A DNA stretch of 64,000 nt from Prochlorococcus sp. AG-355-P18 (GCA_003280515.1 QCER01000005.1:20530-84529), one strand, 5' to 3'. Shown: positions 22,132 to 31,795, numbered from the stretch's first letter. Notes: generated from the letters alone by a model not told the origin. Translations and numbers: made by a program.

Positions 22132-22581
22132 TTAATAACTATATCTATCAAGTGTTTCATCAGAAAATTCTTTATTAGTTTCTTCTAATTCTTTTTCTAA
22201 TTTTTTTCTTTTGTCTTCTCTATTTTTTGCTTCTCTTTCTTTTCTTTCTTCTTCTTTTTCTAAATCTCTTATTAGTTTTCTATTTGGATGAAGTTTATCT
22301 AAGTATTCAACACAATATGTGAAGGTTTCTCTATCTCTAATAACTGATTCAGTAATTTGTGCTGCTGCTTGTTTTGGTGAGACTTTGAAAATTCCTCCTT
22401 TTTGCTTTTTGATATATGTATATGCTGCATCCCAACTACTTTCATGATCATTACCCCCATCCCTCATAGTACAGAAAATTTCTGCTCCAAAAGATCCTGC
22501 ATTTACTTTTAACGTATTAAGTGAAAGAGGAGATATTATCCCTAAGGTTATAAAAATTAATTCTTTTTTAAATCCTTTCAT
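22132..22581 (-). CDS. exported hypothetical protein
   Basis: 149 aa with signal peptide-like N-terminus and charged C-terminus. Confidence 0.7.
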   Translation of the reverse strand: MKGFKKELIFITLGIISPLSLNTLKVNAGSFGAEIFCTMRDGGNDHESSWDAAYTYIKKQKGGIFKVSPKQAAAQITESVIRDRETFTYCVEYLDKLHPNRKLIRDLEKEEERKEREAKNREDKRKKLEKELEETNKEFSDETLDRYSY

Positions 22582-22637
22582 TGCATATAAGGCTTCTATT
22601 TAAAAATATCTTTTTTTAGAAATATGTCTAGAGATTT

Positions 22638-23150
22638 TTATGATTTTATTACTCCAAATAAATTTAAGCATTTCACAATCAAAGGGAGAATTAAAAGGAC
22701 GGTAATCAATCTTACTGCGTGTAGAGTTGCCACTGCAGCTCCCACTCCGTATTCAGATCCTACAAGACTCATTCCGCTAATTCCGCCAGGTGCAGCTCCT
22801 AGAATTGTTGTAATGACATCTATATTAAGTAATCTGCTTGTCCATAATCCAATTGCTAATCCTGTAATAACTAAAGTAAAAGTTATTAATATGGCTGGTC
22901 TCCATAAATTTTGAATATCAACTAAGGAATCTTTTGTTAATGATGTCCCAATAACTGTTCCAATTCCGATTTCTAAAATTGTTCTTGTGCCGGTGGGCCA
23001 CTCTGCTATTTCGACTTTGCCACTTATGCTAAGTATGCTTGCGCCTATTAAAGCCCCTGCAAGAGGAGCTGCAGGAATACCCGTTTTTAGAGCTAAAGCT
23101 CCAAAAATGCAACCTGCAACGAGATAATAGATTAAATTTATGTTAGGCAT
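22638..23150 (-). CDS. AbrB-family (ammonia-monooxygenase-like) membrane protein
   Basis: 170 aa multi-TM; GAAPGGISGMSLVGSEYGVGAAVATLHAVRLITVLLILP. Confidence 0.8.
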   Translation of the reverse strand: MPNINLIYYLVAGCIFGALALKTGIPAAPLAGALIGASILSISGKVEIAEWPTGTRTILEIGIGTVIGTSLTKDSLVDIQNLWRPAILITFTLVITGLAIGLWTSRLLNIDVITTILGAAPGGISGMSLVGSEYGVGAAVATLHAVRLITVLLILPLIVKCLNLFGVIKS

Positions 23151-23283
23151 AAATTTTAAAGATGTTTGAACTTAATATTAGAAAAAATTTTTTTTGTTTA
23201 AGTTTATAGCAGAATAATTTTTTTTGTTTCCTCTCGTAATGTCCCCTTTTGTTGGCATAATATTAACTAAAGCATGAATTTTT

Positions 23284-23481
23284 ATGTCTTCACAAATTTC
23301 ATTTAAAGATAATAAAAACAGAATAAAGAAAAAATTATCTTTTTTTGAGGGTGGTCACCAGCTTGAAAAACTAGAGTTTGCCCTCGCTATAGCCCAAACT
23401 AAAGGTGATGAAAAAAAATCAATCGTACTTAGAAAAAAGATTGTTGAATTAGGTGGAAACGTTGAAGAGCCAGGAACTTAA
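23284..23481 (+). CDS. conserved small hypothetical protein
   Basis: 65-aa ORF, convergent with the downstream aminotransferase, no other gene on either strand. Confidence 0.6.
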   Translation: MSSQISFKDNKNRIKKKLSFFEGGHQLEKLEFALAIAQTKGDEKKSIVLRKKIVELGGNVEEPGT

Positions 23482-24641
23482 TTTTCCTTAAGATATTTTG
23501 ACACCACAACTAATGCTTCACCGGCTTGTTGGGCTGTAATTTTACCGATTTCGAGAAGTGTATTAGCTATAGCAGTAACTACCGTAATAATATCTCTGTC
23601 ATTAACATAACCTAAATGTCCGACTCTAAATATCTTCCCTTTTAAATGATCTTGACCACCAGCAAGTAAAATATCGAAATTATTCTTTATTATTTTTCTA
23701 AATTCTTCAGCATCCATTCCTTCAGTTTTTATTGCTGTAATAGAAGGGCTTAAGTACTTTTCATCGGCAAATAATTTTAAATTTAAAACCTTTGTGGCAT
23801 TGCTTACAGCCAATTTATGTTTATTGTGTCTAAAGAAAATGTTATCTAAGCCTTCTTCTCTCATCATTTTTAAAGCTTCATCTAAAGCAAAAATTAAATT
23901 AACTGCTGGAGTATATGGATTACTGTTGCTTAAAAGACTCTTTCTATAGGATTTTAAATTTAAATAAAATTTTGGTAGATTAGATTTCTCTGCAGCTGCC
24001 CAAGCTTTTTGGCTCATTGATATAAAACTGAGCCCTGGGGGTATCATATATCCCTTTTGTGATCCTGAAGCAACAACATCTAATTCCCATTCATCTACTG
24101 GTACATTGCAAGCTCCAAGACTTGTAACGCAGTCAACAATTGATAAAGCTGTGTTGTGTTCGCGAATATATGCACTTATAGTTTTTAGATCATTAATTAC
24201 ACCTGTTGATGTTTCGGAATGAGTCAAGATAACTGCTTTTATTTCTTTTTGTTTATCTTCCTCTAATACCTTTTTGATTTTTTCTGGATCAAGTGGAGTT
24301 CCCCATACTGAATCAATTTTTATTACTTCTAGACCAAATTCTTTAGCAACTTTTACCCATCTTTCACCAAATTTTCCATTTTCTCCACAAATTACTTTAT
24401 CTCCTTTACTTAAGGTATTTATTATTCCAGCTTCCATTGCGGCAGTCCCACTACCAGTGATTGTTAGAACATCATTTTGAGTTTGATGAAGCCATTGTAA
24501 GTTTTTGGTAGTGCTTTCAACGAGATCTTGGAATTCTTTACTGCGATGTCCTATGGGATGCTTACTTAATGCTTGTAAAACTTTTTCTGGAACTGGTGTG
24601 GGTCCAGGAATCATCAATGATAATTTTTGTTGTATGGCCAC
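23478..24641 (-). CDS. class V aminotransferase (serine/alanine--glyoxylate aminotransferase-like)
   Basis: MIPGPTPVPEKVLQALSKHPIGHRSKEF; SGSQKGYMIPPGLSFI PLP-lysine region. Confidence 0.88.
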   Translation of the reverse strand: MAIQQKLSLMIPGPTPVPEKVLQALSKHPIGHRSKEFQDLVESTTKNLQWLHQTQNDVLTITGSGTAAMEAGIINTLSKGDKVICGENGKFGERWVKVAKEFGLEVIKIDSVWGTPLDPEKIKKVLEEDKQKEIKAVILTHSETSTGVINDLKTISAYIREHNTALSIVDCVTSLGACNVPVDEWELDVVASGSQKGYMIPPGLSFISMSQKAWAAAEKSNLPKFYLNLKSYRKSLLSNSNPYTPAVNLIFALDEALKMMREEGLDNIFFRHNKHKLAVSNATKVLNLKLFADEKYLSPSITAIKTEGMDAEEFRKIIKNNFDILLAGGQDHLKGKIFRVGHLGYVNDRDIITVVTAIANTLLEIGKITAQQAGEALVVVSKYLKEN

Positions 24642-24701
24642 TTTTTGTGAAATAGGTCATTCTTAGATTAGTTCTCATTATATATTTTTCAATTACTTGA
24701 T

Positions 24702-25814
24702 TTGAAAAAAGGATTTTCTTTACCTTTGTGGGTTGCTGGTGCTGCCAGGTCAGCATTAAAAAAACTAGTAGGGTTACCATTTGATAATTATGAGCTAATA
24801 AAAATTCCTAACGAAAAAAAAGAAATAAAAATCGAGATTCATTCTGTTGGTTTACTTAAAGATAACTCGCATGCTTTAGGAATTACCTTTGCAAAGTCCG
24901 GCTTAGATCTTGATATTACACAAAACCTAGAAATATGGACAATAGCCTCTTTAGAAAAAATTCCTTTTAATAATTTTGTTCAAACAATTCCAATAAATAT
25001 TATTGCAGGATCTGGGGTTGGTATAAAAAAAGAAACATCAGAGATATGTATTTCTGATTTCGCAGAAGAAGTTATAAATAAAAATTTATTAGATATTATA
25101 CCCAAAGGCTTTAATTTGAAATTAGAAATTATTTTTCCAAATGGAGAATTTTTAGCTGAGAGAACTAGTAATAAGTCATTTGGTATCGTTGACGGATTAT
25201 CTATTATTGGAACTTCTGCTGAGACTTATTCGAGTGCTTCACCTGATCAATTGGAAGAGGCTAAAGCTAATCTATCAAAATTAATTCAAAATGATTTTAA
25301 AGGGAAAGTTGTTTTTGTTATTGGTGAAAATGGGTTGGATTTGGCAAAAACTTATAATGTCGATTTACCAATTATCAAAATTGGAAATTGGATAGGCCCA
25401 TTATTAGTTGATGCCGCAATAAAAAAAGTTAAAACTGTAATTCTTTTTGGTTATCACGGAAAACTTATTAAGTTAGCAGGTGGTATTTTTCATACGCATA
25501 ATCATTTAGCTGATGCAAGAATTGAGATTCTTGTTTATTTAGCTGTCCAAGAAAAGTTGCCACTTGAAATAATAGTTAAATTATCTGAGTTAAATACTCT
25601 TGAGGATGGATTATTACTCATTGAACGATTTAATAAATCTTTAGCTGATAAATTGTTTAAGAATCTATCAAATACAATAGAAAAACGTTCTTTTTCTTAC
25701 GTAAATAGGTATGTGAAAACGGATATGGAAATCGCATCAATCATTTTTGATAGAAAAAGAGAAATAAGGTGGGCTGGAAATTATGGTAATAATTATTTTT
25801 CTTATTTTAAGTGA
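24702..25814 (+). CDS. cbiD: cobalt-precorrin-5B C(1)-methyltransferase CbiD
   Basis: Position next to guaA; GSGVGIKK; HSVGLLKDN...; FGYHGKLIKLAGGIFHTHNHLADARIEIL. Confidence 0.87.
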   Translation: MKKGFSLPLWVAGAARSALKKLVGLPFDNYELIKIPNEKKEIKIEIHSVGLLKDNSHALGITFAKSGLDLDITQNLEIWTIASLEKIPFNNFVQTIPINIIAGSGVGIKKETSEICISDFAEEVINKNLLDIIPKGFNLKLEIIFPNGEFLAERTSNKSFGIVDGLSIIGTSAETYSSASPDQLEEAKANLSKLIQNDFKGKVVFVIGENGLDLAKTYNVDLPIIKIGNWIGPLLVDAAIKKVKTVILFGYHGKLIKLAGGIFHTHNHLADARIEILVYLAVQEKLPLEIIVKLSELNTLEDGLLLIERFNKSLADKLFKNLSNTIEKRSFSYVNRYVKTDMEIASIIFDRKREIRWAGNYGNNYFSYFK

Positions 25815-25869
25815 GATTAATTTTGTAATTCATTATGCTTTTGTAAATAAATTGAGCTAACTTTTATAC

Positions 25870-27456
25870 ATGAGTCAAATACCTTTAAAAAAAGAACGAG
25901 ATCCTTCAATATTGATTTTAGATTTCGGATCTCAATATTCTGAATTGATCGCAAGAAGAATTAGAGAAACGAATGTTTTTTCTCTTGTAGTCAGTAACTC
26001 TATTTCAATTGAGGATATTAATGAAATTAATCCTAAGGGGATCATTTTGAGTGGAGGCCCAAATTCTGTATATGAACAAAATGCTCCTAAATGTGATGAA
26101 AAAATATTTAATTTAGGAATTCCTATTCTTGGCATATGCTATGGAATGCAACTAATGGTCAAAGAACTCGGAGGATCTGTAGTTTCAGCAACCAAAAAAG
26201 CTGAATATGGTAGAGCACCAATAAATATAGATCAAGAATCTGACCTCCTTATTGATGTAGAAGATAAATCAATTATGTGGATGAGTCATGGCGATTCTAT
26301 TAATTGTTTGCCTGATGGATTTAATAAAATTGCTCATACTGAGAACACACTCCATGCAGCAATTTCAAATGATGTAAAGAAATTATTTGGTGTACAATTT
26401 CATCCCGAAGTTATTCATTCAGAGTTTGGGATGATGGTAATTAAAAATTTTGTTTATAAAATTTCTTGTTGTGTGGCTGATTGGACACCCGAAACCTATA
26501 TAGAGGAAACTATTCCCAGGATAAGAGAGCAAGTGGGCAATAAAAAAGTTTTGCTTGCCTTGTCTGGAGGAGTTGATTCCTCAACTCTCGCTTTTCTTCT
26601 GAATAAAGCAATTGGAAATCAGCTTACATGCATGTTTATAGACCAAGGTTTCATGAGAAAAGGTGAACCAGAATTTTTAATGAATTTTTTTGATAAGAAA
26701 TTTCAAATAAAAGTTGAATATATTAATGCACGGGCAAGGTTTATCGGCAAATTAAAAGGGATTACTGATCCAGAACAAAAAAGGAAAATTATAGGCGAAG
26801 AATTTATTAGGGTATTTGAAGAAGAAAGCAATAGATTGGGACCTTTTCAGTATTTAGCCCAGGGTACTCTTTATCCTGATGTTATTGAAAGTGCTGGTAC
26901 TAATATAGATCCTAAGACTGGTGAAAGAATAGCTGTAAAAATAAAGAGTCATCATAATGTGGGTGGACTTCCAAAAGATTTACAATTTAAATTAGTTGAG
27001 CCATTAAGAAAACTTTTTAAGGATGAAGTCCGAAAAGTGGGAGCTGCTTTAGGTTTGCCTGATGAAATAATAAAAAGGCATCCATTCCCAGGCCCAGGAT
27101 TAGCTATAAGAATTTTGGGAGAGGTCAATAACGAAAAACTTGATTGTTTAAGAGATGCAGACTGGATAGTAAGAGACGAAATTAAAAAAGCAGGTCTTTA
27201 CAATGATATTTGGCAAGCATTTGCAGTATTGCTACCTGTTAAAACTGTAGGAGTTATGGGAGATAAAAGGACTTATGCATGGCCAATAGTTTTACGTTGT
27301 GTATCTAGTGAAGATGGTATGACGGCAGATTGGTCAAAAATTCCTTTTCAGATTTTGGAGAGAATTGCAAATAGAATCGTAAACGAAGTAAGTTCAGTTA
27401 ATAGAGTTGTTTATGATATTACAAGCAAACCTCCTGGAACCATTGAGTGGGAGTAG
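25870..27456 (+). CDS. guaA: GMP synthase (glutamine-hydrolysing)
   Basis: GATase (GICYGMQLM), PP-loop ([14 protein letters not shown]), C-terminus [10 protein letters not shown]. Confidence 0.97.
   Translation: MSQIPLKKERDPSILILDFGSQYSELIARRIRETNVFSLVVSNSISIEDINEINPKGIILSGGPNSVYEQNAPKCDEKIFNLGIPILGICYGMQLMVKELGGSVVSATKKAEYGRAPINIDQESDLLIDVEDKSIMWMSHGDSINCLPDGFNKIAHTENTLHAAISNDVKKLFGVQFHPEVIHSEFGMMVIKNFVYKISCCVADWTPETYIEETIPRIREQVGNKKVLLALSGGVDSSTLAFLLNKAIGNQLTCMFIDQGFMRKGEPEFLMNFFDKKFQIKVEYINARARFIGKLKGITDPEQKRKIIGEEFIRVFEEESNRLGPFQYLAQGTLYPDVIESAGTNIDPKTGERIAVKIKSHHNVGGLPKDLQFKLVEPLRKLFKDEVRKVGAALGLPDEIIKRHPFPGPGLAIRILGEVNNEKLDCLRDADWIVRDEIKKAGLYNDIWQAFAVLLPVKTVGVMGDKRTYAWPIVLRCVSSEDGMTADWSKIPFQILERIANRIVNEVSSVNRVVYDITSKPPGTIEWE
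27444..27455 (+). repeat. left attachment core (attL), guaA stop region
   Basis: TGAGTGGGAGTA, identical to 33987-33998. Confidence 0.85.
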
Positions 27457-27494
27457 TAAATAGACCAAAAAGTGTGCTATAATAAGGGTAGTTA

Positions 27495-27577
27495 GATCAC
27501 ACACAGATCACACACAAAGATTTCTGATACCTATTTTCAAGGGTTTTCAAGGACGTATCACACACACGTCACACATT
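27495..27577 (+). promoter_or_regulatory. candidate integrase arm-type sites, left end
   Basis: GATCACACACA at 27495-27505 and 27506-27516; TATCACACACA at 27556-27566; CGTCACACATT at 27567-27577. Confidence 0.6.
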
Positions 27578-27594
27578 GATTTTTGTTTGTTATC

Positions 27595-27608
27595 GATAGA
27601 GAAATCGT
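27595..27608 (+). promoter_or_regulatory. shared element motif upstream of integrase
   Basis: GATAGAGAAATCGT, 12/14 match to TGTAGAGAAATCGT; inverted half ATCTCTACAA at 27621-27630. Confidence 0.55.
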
Positions 27609-27659
27609 AGATGAGTGTGAATCTCTACAAACTGATTATTCTTATTTTGTTATTCGTCT

Positions 27660-29135
27660 ATGGGTGTCAGAGGTAAAAATAAAGATACTTTCGCTGTATG
27701 GGAAGAGTTAGATATTGCTGTTGATGATGATTCTCCATTTGCTTACATCTACAAAAGATTGGATAGCGAAAAGCATAAAGATATTGAAGATAGATCTTGG
27801 TACATAGGAATCCCAGTACCAAATAGTAAGAATGGTAAAAGATTATCTCTTAGAACAAGTAATAAAGATCAAGCAAAAAGAAAAGCAAGACAAAAAGTGA
27901 TCGAGGTAATGAAAGATCTACAAACTGGGGTAGATATAGTTGGTACTCCTGTTCGAGATTTCGTAAAAGCATTCCTTCGTCATAAAGAGTCATTAGTTCG
28001 TGGCGTAATGGAAGGTAAGAAAGATGGTGGTGTCAGAAGTATTACTAAAGAAAGGTATGGATTGATCGAAAGTAAAGTTAGGAACTATTTCGTTCCTTTC
28101 GTAGGAGAAAAAACATCTGCCAAGACACTCAAGTACAAGAAGTTTGATGATGAATGGGAATCGTGGCGAAAACAAAACCCTGCTGGTCGAGGTAATAAGA
28201 AAGTTTCTCCTAAACAAGTGACCATAAAAGATGAAATGGGAATGATAAGAGAACTATGGGGATGGGGTCAGAAAGAAAAGTTCATTGATCCATTATCGAA
28301 AATGCCATTCGATGATTACAACTTGGTAGAGGATGAAAAAATCAGAAGAGATACTTGGGAACAAGATGAATGGAACAAGTTCAAAAGACGTCTTCGTGAA
28401 TGGTTGAAGAATGAAAAGAAATCTGATGATTCAGATAGGATCTGGGAATCATTTGTTGCTTATCAACTCATCTTCTTATTGGCACAGTCAGGACTAAGAC
28501 CAAAGGAATGGAGTTTGTTGAAGTGGAAGGATATCAAGTACTTCGATAATGAAGAGGCAGAGTTTGCTAATGATCGAACTGGTGTAGAAATGAGCATTCA
28601 TCCTTCTACAAAAACTGGTTTTAGAAAAGCATTCTCTAGAGGTGGAATCTACCTACAAAGAATCGAACAACAAACTAAGTTTCGTAAGAAGAATGATTAT
28701 GTCTTTACTCATCTAAATGGTAAAAGAATGACACCAGATTTCTTGAGTGACATTTTCAATGGAAAGGGTAAGTGTGATGGGATAGTTGAAGCGACAAAAC
28801 TAAAAGAACTTACTGGTAAAGAAATCGTTCCATATTCATTACGTCATTACTACGCTACTCAATCAATATATTCATTCGTCCCTGATACATTGATTGCTAA
28901 GAATATGGGTATTAGTGTTCAAAGATTACATTCTTCTTACGATCACGCTTACCTAAGAGTTCAAACACCTGATCTCTTCAAAAGGAGTACTAAACAATCA
29001 AATATCAGAGAAATGAGGCAAGCAGGTGTTGGAGATTTTGCTTTCTTTACTAGAAGAACAGAAAAGCAGTTAGTACAACCAACTCCTAAAAGTGCTGATT
29101 CAAAGTATGGAATCTTCATATCTGATGAAGAATAG
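27660..29135 (+). CDS. int: tyrosine recombinase/integrase
   Basis: C-terminal catalytic domain: SGLRPKEWSLLKWKDI (Arg I), PYSLRHYYATQSI (Arg II), LHSSYDHAYLR (Tyr); adjacent to att site. Confidence 0.92.
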   Translation: MGVRGKNKDTFAVWEELDIAVDDDSPFAYIYKRLDSEKHKDIEDRSWYIGIPVPNSKNGKRLSLRTSNKDQAKRKARQKVIEVMKDLQTGVDIVGTPVRDFVKAFLRHKESLVRGVMEGKKDGGVRSITKERYGLIESKVRNYFVPFVGEKTSAKTLKYKKFDDEWESWRKQNPAGRGNKKVSPKQVTIKDEMGMIRELWGWGQKEKFIDPLSKMPFDDYNLVEDEKIRRDTWEQDEWNKFKRRLREWLKNEKKSDDSDRIWESFVAYQLIFLLAQSGLRPKEWSLLKWKDIKYFDNEEAEFANDRTGVEMSIHPSTKTGFRKAFSRGGIYLQRIEQQTKFRKKNDYVFTHLNGKRMTPDFLSDIFNGKGKCDGIVEATKLKELTGKEIVPYSLRHYYATQSIYSFVPDTLIAKNMGISVQRLHSSYDHAYLRVQTPDLFKRSTKQSNIREMRQAGVGDFAFFTRRTEKQLVQPTPKSADSKYGIFISDEE

Positions 29136-29137
29136 TA

Positions 29138-29163
29138 TTCTCAACTGTAACCCTTGTTGAGAA
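29138..29163 (+). terminator. hairpin after integrase gene
   Basis: TTCTCAAC (29138-29145) and GTTGAGAA (29156-29163), 8-bp perfect stem with 10-nt loop; no clear U-tract. Confidence 0.45.
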
Positions 29164-29261
29164 CAACCTTTTGACCATTTTTTATGGCGATTATTTTTTG
29201 ATATACAAGGTAAATAAAAGTTCGATTTGATATCACACTCGAATGAACCCACTTTTGTAGG

Positions 29262-29441
29262 TTAGGGAAGTTTGCCTTTTTTATATACGGTTTTCATAAA
29301 GTCATAAAGCATAGATCTGTCATATTCATCTTGACTGGGTTCATTATCAGGAAACTGTCTGTCTGCTCTTGGGTTGTTGAAGACCAGATCCTTTATGATC
29401 CCCTTGAATCTTTTGTATGTTATACCTTTCTTATTGGTCAC
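29262..29441 (-). CDS. hypothetical 59-aa protein (GTG start)
   Basis: Manual reading: MTNKKGITYKRFKGIIKDLVFNNPRADRQFPDNEPSQDEYDRSMLYDFMKTVYKKGKLP*; starts 3 nt after the preceding ORF stop. Confidence 0.6.
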   Translation of the reverse strand: MTNKKGITYKRFKGIIKDLVFNNPRADRQFPDNEPSQDEYDRSMLYDFMKTVYKKGKLP

Positions 29442-29444
29442 TCT

Positions 29445-29603
29445 TTATCTCTTTAGTATCTTCTTGAATGGTTTGTTCTGATAATCGTCATACTCTTGAA
29501 GTGCCCAAGAGTCCAAGAAAGAACTAACGCTCTTCCCATTCTTCTTGGATATAAACTCCAACATCTCATACGTTGGTTTGTTGATGTAAATGCTCTTCTT
29601 CAT
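29445..29603 (-). CDS. small ribbon-helix-helix-like protein (52 aa)
   Basis: Manual reading: MKKSIYINKPTYEMLEFISKKNGKSVSSFLDSWALQEYDDYQNKPFKKILKR*; ATGA overlap with the upstream small ORF; beta-strand/helix/helix pattern. Confidence 0.65.
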   Translation of the reverse strand: MKKSIYINKPTYEMLEFISKKNGKSVSSFLDSWALQEYDDYQNKPFKKILKR

Positions 29604-29764
29604 ACAAGGAACTCTTCTCTAATCTTTTGCTTTACCCATCCCGACCTACTGATGTACAAGTTCTTTTGTAAGTTGTGATCTAGCAAGTTGAGTAGATCTT
29701 CTTCATTAGCACCAAATGTGATTGGTACTTGTTTTGGTCTTGGTTTTTCGATTGTTTTTGGCAT
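29600..29764 (-). CDS. small possible ribbon-helix-helix protein (54 aa)
   Basis: Manual reading: MPKTIEKPRPKQVPITFGANEEDLLNLLDHNLQKNLYISRSGWVKQKIREEFLV*; ATGA overlap with 29445..29603. Confidence 0.6.
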   Translation of the reverse strand: MPKTIEKPRPKQVPITFGANEEDLLNLLDHNLQKNLYISRSGWVKQKIREEFLV

Positions 29765-29824
29765 TTGATTCTAAGGAGATAGATCGATTGAGGTGTCTGT
29801 ATATATGCTTCTCGTAGTCACATA

Positions 29825-30625
29825 CTATGTATATGTTTTTAGTGGTAGTTTTGGTTGATCTATAGGACAGATTGGAACATCACTATGTTCAAAATCAATA
29901 TGTTCCCACTTATCAAACTCAACTGAACTCAAGGACTTGTTTGTGTAGGAAATACGTTTCTTGATGCTTTTGGGATCAATAATATCTACACCTTGTTTGC
30001 TTTTTGGGATCTTGGTTACTCGTTCCTTTAGATGATTAGTAAGTGATTCTCTCATTAGTTCATCTTCTGAACACGTCCCTTCCCATATCTTGTTCATAGT
30101 ACGTTTGCTCATTGTGATGTTTCTGTTTCTTGTCGATCTCCACCAATGAAAATCAGGTCTTTCAAGAAGGATATGTATATGAAGGTCACCTGATTGAACT
30201 AACTCTAGATTCTGGTTTTTACCTTGTCTGAAGAACATCCCTTCACGTTCATTGAAGAACCATATTCTGATGGGGTTAGTTGGTCTAGTGGTGTTGTAAA
30301 AGAAATGAAGTATAACGTTCTTGATGTGACTGTTATCTGCGTACTGCTTGATGATGTCTTTGTTCGGTTTATAGAAGGAGATTGTAAGGAAATCTCTGAA
30401 CTGTAAGTTCTCTCGAACAATCATATTGGACAACCAATATTCCGTACTCCACCTCTTATTAGTAAGTTGATCGCCTTTTGCGGGAACTTTGCGGACATAA
30501 TCCGTTAGTTCGATTTTTGGACACACCATTTCCGTGAGTATGGTTGATTGCTCCTTGAATCTTGGATCTTTCAAAGATTCATCAACCCACCTTTTGACAG
30601 GTGCTTTCTTGACACTAGATGTCAT
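29825..30625 (-). CDS. probable HUH-endonuclease replication initiator (rolling-circle Rep)
   Basis: GDLHIHILLERPDFHWW (HxH metal-binding motif) followed downstream by SIKKRISYTNKSL (YxxK catalytic motif). Confidence 0.72.
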   Translation of the reverse strand: MTSSVKKAPVKRWVDESLKDPRFKEQSTILTEMVCPKIELTDYVRKVPAKGDQLTNKRWSTEYWLSNMIVRENLQFRDFLTISFYKPNKDIIKQYADNSHIKNVILHFFYNTTRPTNPIRIWFFNEREGMFFRQGKNQNLELVQSGDLHIHILLERPDFHWWRSTRNRNITMSKRTMNKIWEGTCSEDELMRESLTNHLKERVTKIPKSKQGVDIIDPKSIKKRISYTNKSLSSVEFDKWEHIDFEHSDVPICPIDQPKLPLKTYT

Positions 30626-30686
30626 AAGTTTTATTCGTAGTAGTTGAACTTTTGCGAAACATTCTTATTTCGTCTGGTTTATATAG

Positions 30687-30781
30687 GTAGTTCGTATGAG
30701 AAAACTACGATTGTGTTACGGATCAGTAATATTTCTCTCCATACATCGACATCTAAGAGCGACTGTACATACAGAAGTACA
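30687..30781. other. candidate replication origin region (hairpins upstream of rep)
   Basis: Stem GTAGTT/AACTAC at 30687-30708 and TGTAC/GTACA at 30764-30781 in a non-coding gap upstream of the Rep ORF. Confidence 0.3.
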
Positions 30782-30844
30782 ACACGCACCTACGTTTATA
30801 AGCATCTTTTTTATATTTCCGTTTTTTGGTCTTTCTTCTGTGTT

Positions 30845-31795
30845 TTAGAAGAAACCACTATCTTTCAAGATCAAGTTGTTCCATATTGCTAGTTCCTTCC
30901 TCTCGCTCATTACTGTTTCTAATCTCCTTCGATAGTTGTATCTTTGTGCTGCGTCTTCAGTTGTTTCGGCAAGCATTTGTAGTTTGGCGATGTATGATTC
31001 CCCGTGCTTTTGCCAAAACGTTTCTTTTCCACCAGATGCTTTGATGATGAAACCAGTAAATGATCTTATTGGTGCTTCGTGAAGTTCTTGTACTGTTCTT
31101 ATGTTGAACTGTTTCTTGATTGGGTCGGATGCTTTATCAAACCATTTTTGATTGAGTTGTTTTCTTAGGATTGCTTTCCAGAAAAGACCTTTCTCGTTTC
31201 TTTCTTGCTTTCTCAAGGTTGCTGTACCAGAAGGATTAGCAACTTGTAGTTGTGCTCCATACTCAGTACATACTTTTCTTAGTTCATTCTTCAGAATGTT
31301 CATTACCTCTTCACTCATATGAACATCATCGGGTCGAACAATATTGAACAAGTTCTCTTGCTTGTAACCCCATTTACCTTTTTCTCCATCTAATGCTGCT
31401 TTGGTTGGGAATCGAACTTGTCTTACATATGCCTTTGCTTCTCGTACTGAAACTGATGACGTTATGACCTTACTCTTTACTGCTGTAACTAACTCTTCTG
31501 GATCTAGGGCACAAAGTATATGGATGGTCGAATAAGACGCTGGTAGGCGATCTACGAGGTCTCTACGCTTATCTTCTGGTATATCTAATAGTTTCTCTCC
31601 AATAACCTTCAGTTTTGAAAATATCTTAGGCGAAATGTTGATATCATTTTTGTAGAGACCATATATCGATGAATCAAGTGATCGAAATGTCTCAGCAATC
31701 GATATCGATAGGTTACATATCTGTTTAGATGTTCCTGTGTATGGATTATTCTTTGCCACTTTCAAGGCATTACCAAGTGTTTGCTTAGGAGTCAC
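30845..31795 (-). CDS. 316-aa protein, possible ParB/KorB-like HTH segment
   Basis: LVDRLPASYSTIHILCALDPEELVTAVKSKVITSSVSVREAKAYV resembles HTH segments of plasmid ParB/KorB-type regulators; remainder unrecognised. Confidence 0.45.
   Translation of the reverse strand: MTPKQTLGNALKVAKNNPYTGTSKQICNLSISIAETFRSLDSSIYGLYKNDINISPKIFSKLKVIGEKLLDIPEDKRRDLVDRLPASYSTIHILCALDPEELVTAVKSKVITSSVSVREAKAYVRQVRFPTKAALDGEKGKWGYKQENLFNIVRPDDVHMSEEVMNILKNELRKVCTEYGAQLQVANPSGTATLRKQERNEKGLFWKAILRKQLNQKWFDKASDPIKKQFNIRTVQELHEAPIRSFTGFIIKASGGKETFWQKHGESYIAKLQMLAETTEDAAQRYNYRRRLETVMSERKELAIWNNLILKDSGFF

Noticed and set aside
30224-30406. 60-aa ORF antisense to the Rep gene
   Set aside because: Rep frame on the minus strand is longer and motif-bearing; no independent support.
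30644-31044. 82-aa and 72-aa plus-strand ORFs at the rep/HTH gap
   Set aside because: Cys/Ser/Phe-rich translations typical of spurious frames, and the second lies antisense to the 316-aa gene.
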